Positions 62,626 through 64,000 of a stretch of DNA of 64,000 nucleotides are shown here, in pieces. Made by a program: the position numbers and the translations under genes. This DNA comes from Paraburkholderia elongata (GTDB taxonomy: Bacteria > Pseudomonadota > Gammaproteobacteria > Burkholderiales > Burkholderiaceae), in assembly GCF_013177735.1 (NCBI RefSeq), contig NZ_WOEZ01000208.1:1-64000 (forward strand). The letters are read 5' to 3'. How positions within the stretch are numbered: position 1 is the stretch's first letter; every line of letters begins with the position of its first letter. The notes below the pieces were generated by a model. The model was given only the letters and a program-made list of their open reading frames with translations, searched no databases and was not told the origin of the DNA.

Positions 62626-63177
62626 ATGATCCGCTTGCCTCTCGCCGCCATCACCAGTGCCTGCATGGTCAGCCTTATGGCCGTCGCTACCGCAGCCAGT
62701 GCCCAGACCGCGCCGGCCGCTCCGGACGCCGCTCGTATTCACGCCGCCGACCAGGCCTTCATCACCGACGCCACCAAGGCCGTCGCTACGCAACGCGATG
62801 CCGCACGCATCGCCACCTCGCGCTCCACCGACCGGGAAGTGAAGGCATTCGCCGAGCGCGTGTCGAACGACAACGCGAAAATCTCGGACGCGCTGCGCGC
62901 CGCAAGTCCGCGTGGCATCGACGTGCCGAAGAACGATCCGGACGCAGCAGTGCTCGCGAGCATCAATAACCTGCGTGGCGCCGACTTCGACAAAACCTAT
63001 ATCGAGCAGGTCGCGCTCGCCGGCGAGCAGAAAGCGCTGTCGGCATTCCAGGCGGAAATCGCCTCGGGCCGCGATGAAAAATTGAAGGACGCAGCAAAGA
63101 AGGCACTGCCGACCATCCAGGAGCATTACGCGATGGCTCAGGATCTCGCCAAGCGTAAGCATCTGGCCGCTCAGTAA
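62626..63177 (+). CDS. DUF4142 exported protein
   Basis: Product of 183 aa with a signal peptide ending near AATAASAQ. The mature ferritin-like helical DUF4142 domain shows AADQAFITDATKAVATQRDAARIATSRSTDREVKAFAERVSNDNAKIS and AALPTIQEHYAMAQDL-type blocks. Periplasmic; function unknown, often stress-linked. AAGGAG lies 6 bases before ATG 62626. Confidence 0.88.
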   Translation: MIRLPLAAITSACMVSLMAVATAASAQTAPAAPDAARIHAADQAFITDATKAVATQRDAARIATSRSTDREVKAFAERVSNDNAKISDALRAASPRGIDVPKNDPDAAVLASINNLRGADFDKTYIEQVALAGEQKALSAFQAEIASGRDEKLKDAAKKALPTIQEHYAMAQDLAKRKHLAAQ

Positions 63178-63226
63178 GCCGCATACCAGGCACGCTAAGC
63201 ACAGTCTGGTGCAGTCTGAGCATCAA

Positions 63227-63256
63227 GCGCGCGTCACGTTGCGACGTGACGCGCGC
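63227..63256. terminator. Strong hairpin after the DUF4142 gene
   Basis: Perfect 13-bp stem GCGCGCGTCACGT (63227-63239) / ACGTGACGCGCGC (63244-63256), loop TGCG. No T-run follows directly; an A-rich stretch with repeated CCGCC/AAAAAA units fills 63268-63345. The rest of the gap to 63519 holds nothing identified. Confidence 0.6.
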
Positions 63257-63519
63257 CACCAGGCGGCATAAAAAACCGCCACCAAAAAAACCTTCAAAAA
63301 ACGCCCTCAGAAGCCGCCTTCAAAAAACGCCGCCAAAACCAGTAGCAACCCTCCCGCTCGCGGACAATCTAGGCTGCCTGCATACAGCAGGCCGAATGCG
63401 TTCTTTTCGGCGATAATCGGCTTCGTTCTTTCGGGCCTGACCTGCGCGGCTTCCAGCGCGACTCAGGCAATTCGAAAGCCGTTTCCCGATTCCACGCGCA
63501 TTCAATCAAAGCTCACCGC

Positions 63520-64000
63520 ATGAGCAAGCCTGCCAATCTCCCGCAACAGTTGGACCATATGCTTCGGCAAGCCATCGCGCTTCAGCGGAACGGCGCATTC
63601 GCCGAGGCAGAAGAACTCTATCGTGAGATTCTCGAACTCAAGCCGCGCCATTTCGAGGCGTTGCAATTGTTGGGTTCTCTCGCGCTGCAAGCGGGTCGTG
63701 TACAAGAGGGCATCGAGTTCATCAAAAAGGCGCTTGCCATCAATGCGAAGCAGGCGCCGCTTCATTCGAATCTCGCCTATGCGCTCAATGCCTTGCAACG
63801 TTTCGACGAAGCGCTCGGGAGCGCCGATCGCGCGCTCGCATTGCAGCCCAAATTCCCGGACGCACTGAACAATCGCGGCAATGCGCAAGCCGGTCTGAAC
63901 TTTGCGCTCGAAGCGCTCGGAAGCTTTGATCGGGCGATCGCCTTGATGCCGGATTTCGCGCAAGCCTGGAACAATCGCGCCTGCGTGCTGCGCGATCTGG
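63520..64000 (+). CDS. TPR-repeat protein, N-terminal part (continues past window)
   Basis: The 160 residues visible are a run of tetratricopeptide repeats: LRQAIALQRNGAFAEAEELYREILELKPRHFEALQLLGSLAL, then about three further 34-residue units (GRVQEGIEFIKKALAINAKQAPLHSNLAYAL; FDEALGSADRALALQPKFPDALNNRG). The arrangement is like the N-terminus of large TPR or SPINDLY-like glycosyltransferase proteins of Burkholderia, but the catalytic part is outside the window, so the role is open. Confidence 0.85.
   Translation, partial: MSKPANLPQQLDHMLRQAIALQRNGAFAEAEELYREILELKPRHFEALQLLGSLALQAGRVQEGIEFIKKALAINAKQAPLHSNLAYALNALQRFDEALGSADRALALQPKFPDALNNRGNAQAGLNFALEALGSFDRAIALMPDFAQAWNNRACVLRDL

Noticed and set aside
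63408-63436. FliA-like GGCGATAA before the TPR gene
   Set aside because: Only the -10 resembles the consensus; the sequence 11 bases upstream does not match TAAAGTTT.

Overview
The window looks like a chromosomal segment of a Burkholderiaceae betaproteobacterium, most likely Paraburkholderia. Supporting signs are the high GC content, the imuA-imuB-dnaE2 cassette, the FtrABCD iron system, polyhydroxybutyrate metabolism, DUF3563 and DUF4142 proteins, CheV, and a long repeat of a type I recall from Paraburkholderia genomes. All names come from reading the sequence; no database was searched.

Layout. 1-145: 3' end of a 5S rRNA gene and its terminator, the tail of an rRNA operon. 0.46-6.8 kb: SOS-controlled mutasome (imuA, imuB, dnaE2) behind a LexA box. 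6.9-9.7 kb: an NAD-dependent sugar-type reductase, copper chaperone and CueR regulator, a 48-aa DUF3563 peptide with NtrC/sigma-54-like upstream sites, and a secreted proline-rich protein. 9.9-19.1 kb: orphan ABC binding protein, rlmJ, aldo/keto reductase, 3-hydroxybutyrate dehydrogenase with a patatin phospholipase, tyrB and uvrB. 19.2-31.4 kb: an iron region (ftrABCD, hemP, exbD-exbB-tonB, bfd, bfr) with three matching Fur boxes, interrupted by DUF1857, OsmC, pirin/LysR and murI. 31.5-38.6 kb: fumarase, acetyl-CoA synthetase and a two-subunit sodium:solute symporter preceded by a strongly structured leader.

38.7-64 kb: tRNA-Ser(GGA) followed by poorly recognisable genes; a branched-chain amino-acid type ABC transporter with a fused LivM-LivG, divergent from a D-amino-acid dehydrogenase/racemase pair; an outer-membrane lipoprotein and three small unknown proteins; LysR regulators with MFS, amidohydrolase and DMT genes; an IS5-like element sitting exactly on a LysR stop codon; a type-II asparaginase; a 760-bp inverted-repeat element; a FliA-driven cheV; DUF4142; and the start of a TPR protein.

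How the genes work together. The iron block joins ferrous/ferric import (Ftr), TonB energy supply, haem-uptake control (HemP), and storage and release (Bfr/Bfd) under Fur. imuABC and uvrB serve DNA damage tolerance and repair. acs, fumA, hbdH and the symporter point to acetate, C4 and PHB carbon use. The 41.6-59.6 kb region is mostly amino-acid and peptide uptake and breakdown. The most novel-looking items are the leader between acs and the symporter pair, the inverted repeat with self-compensating hairpins, the PmrA-like box before ftrABCD, and the NtrC-like sites before the DUF3563 peptide.
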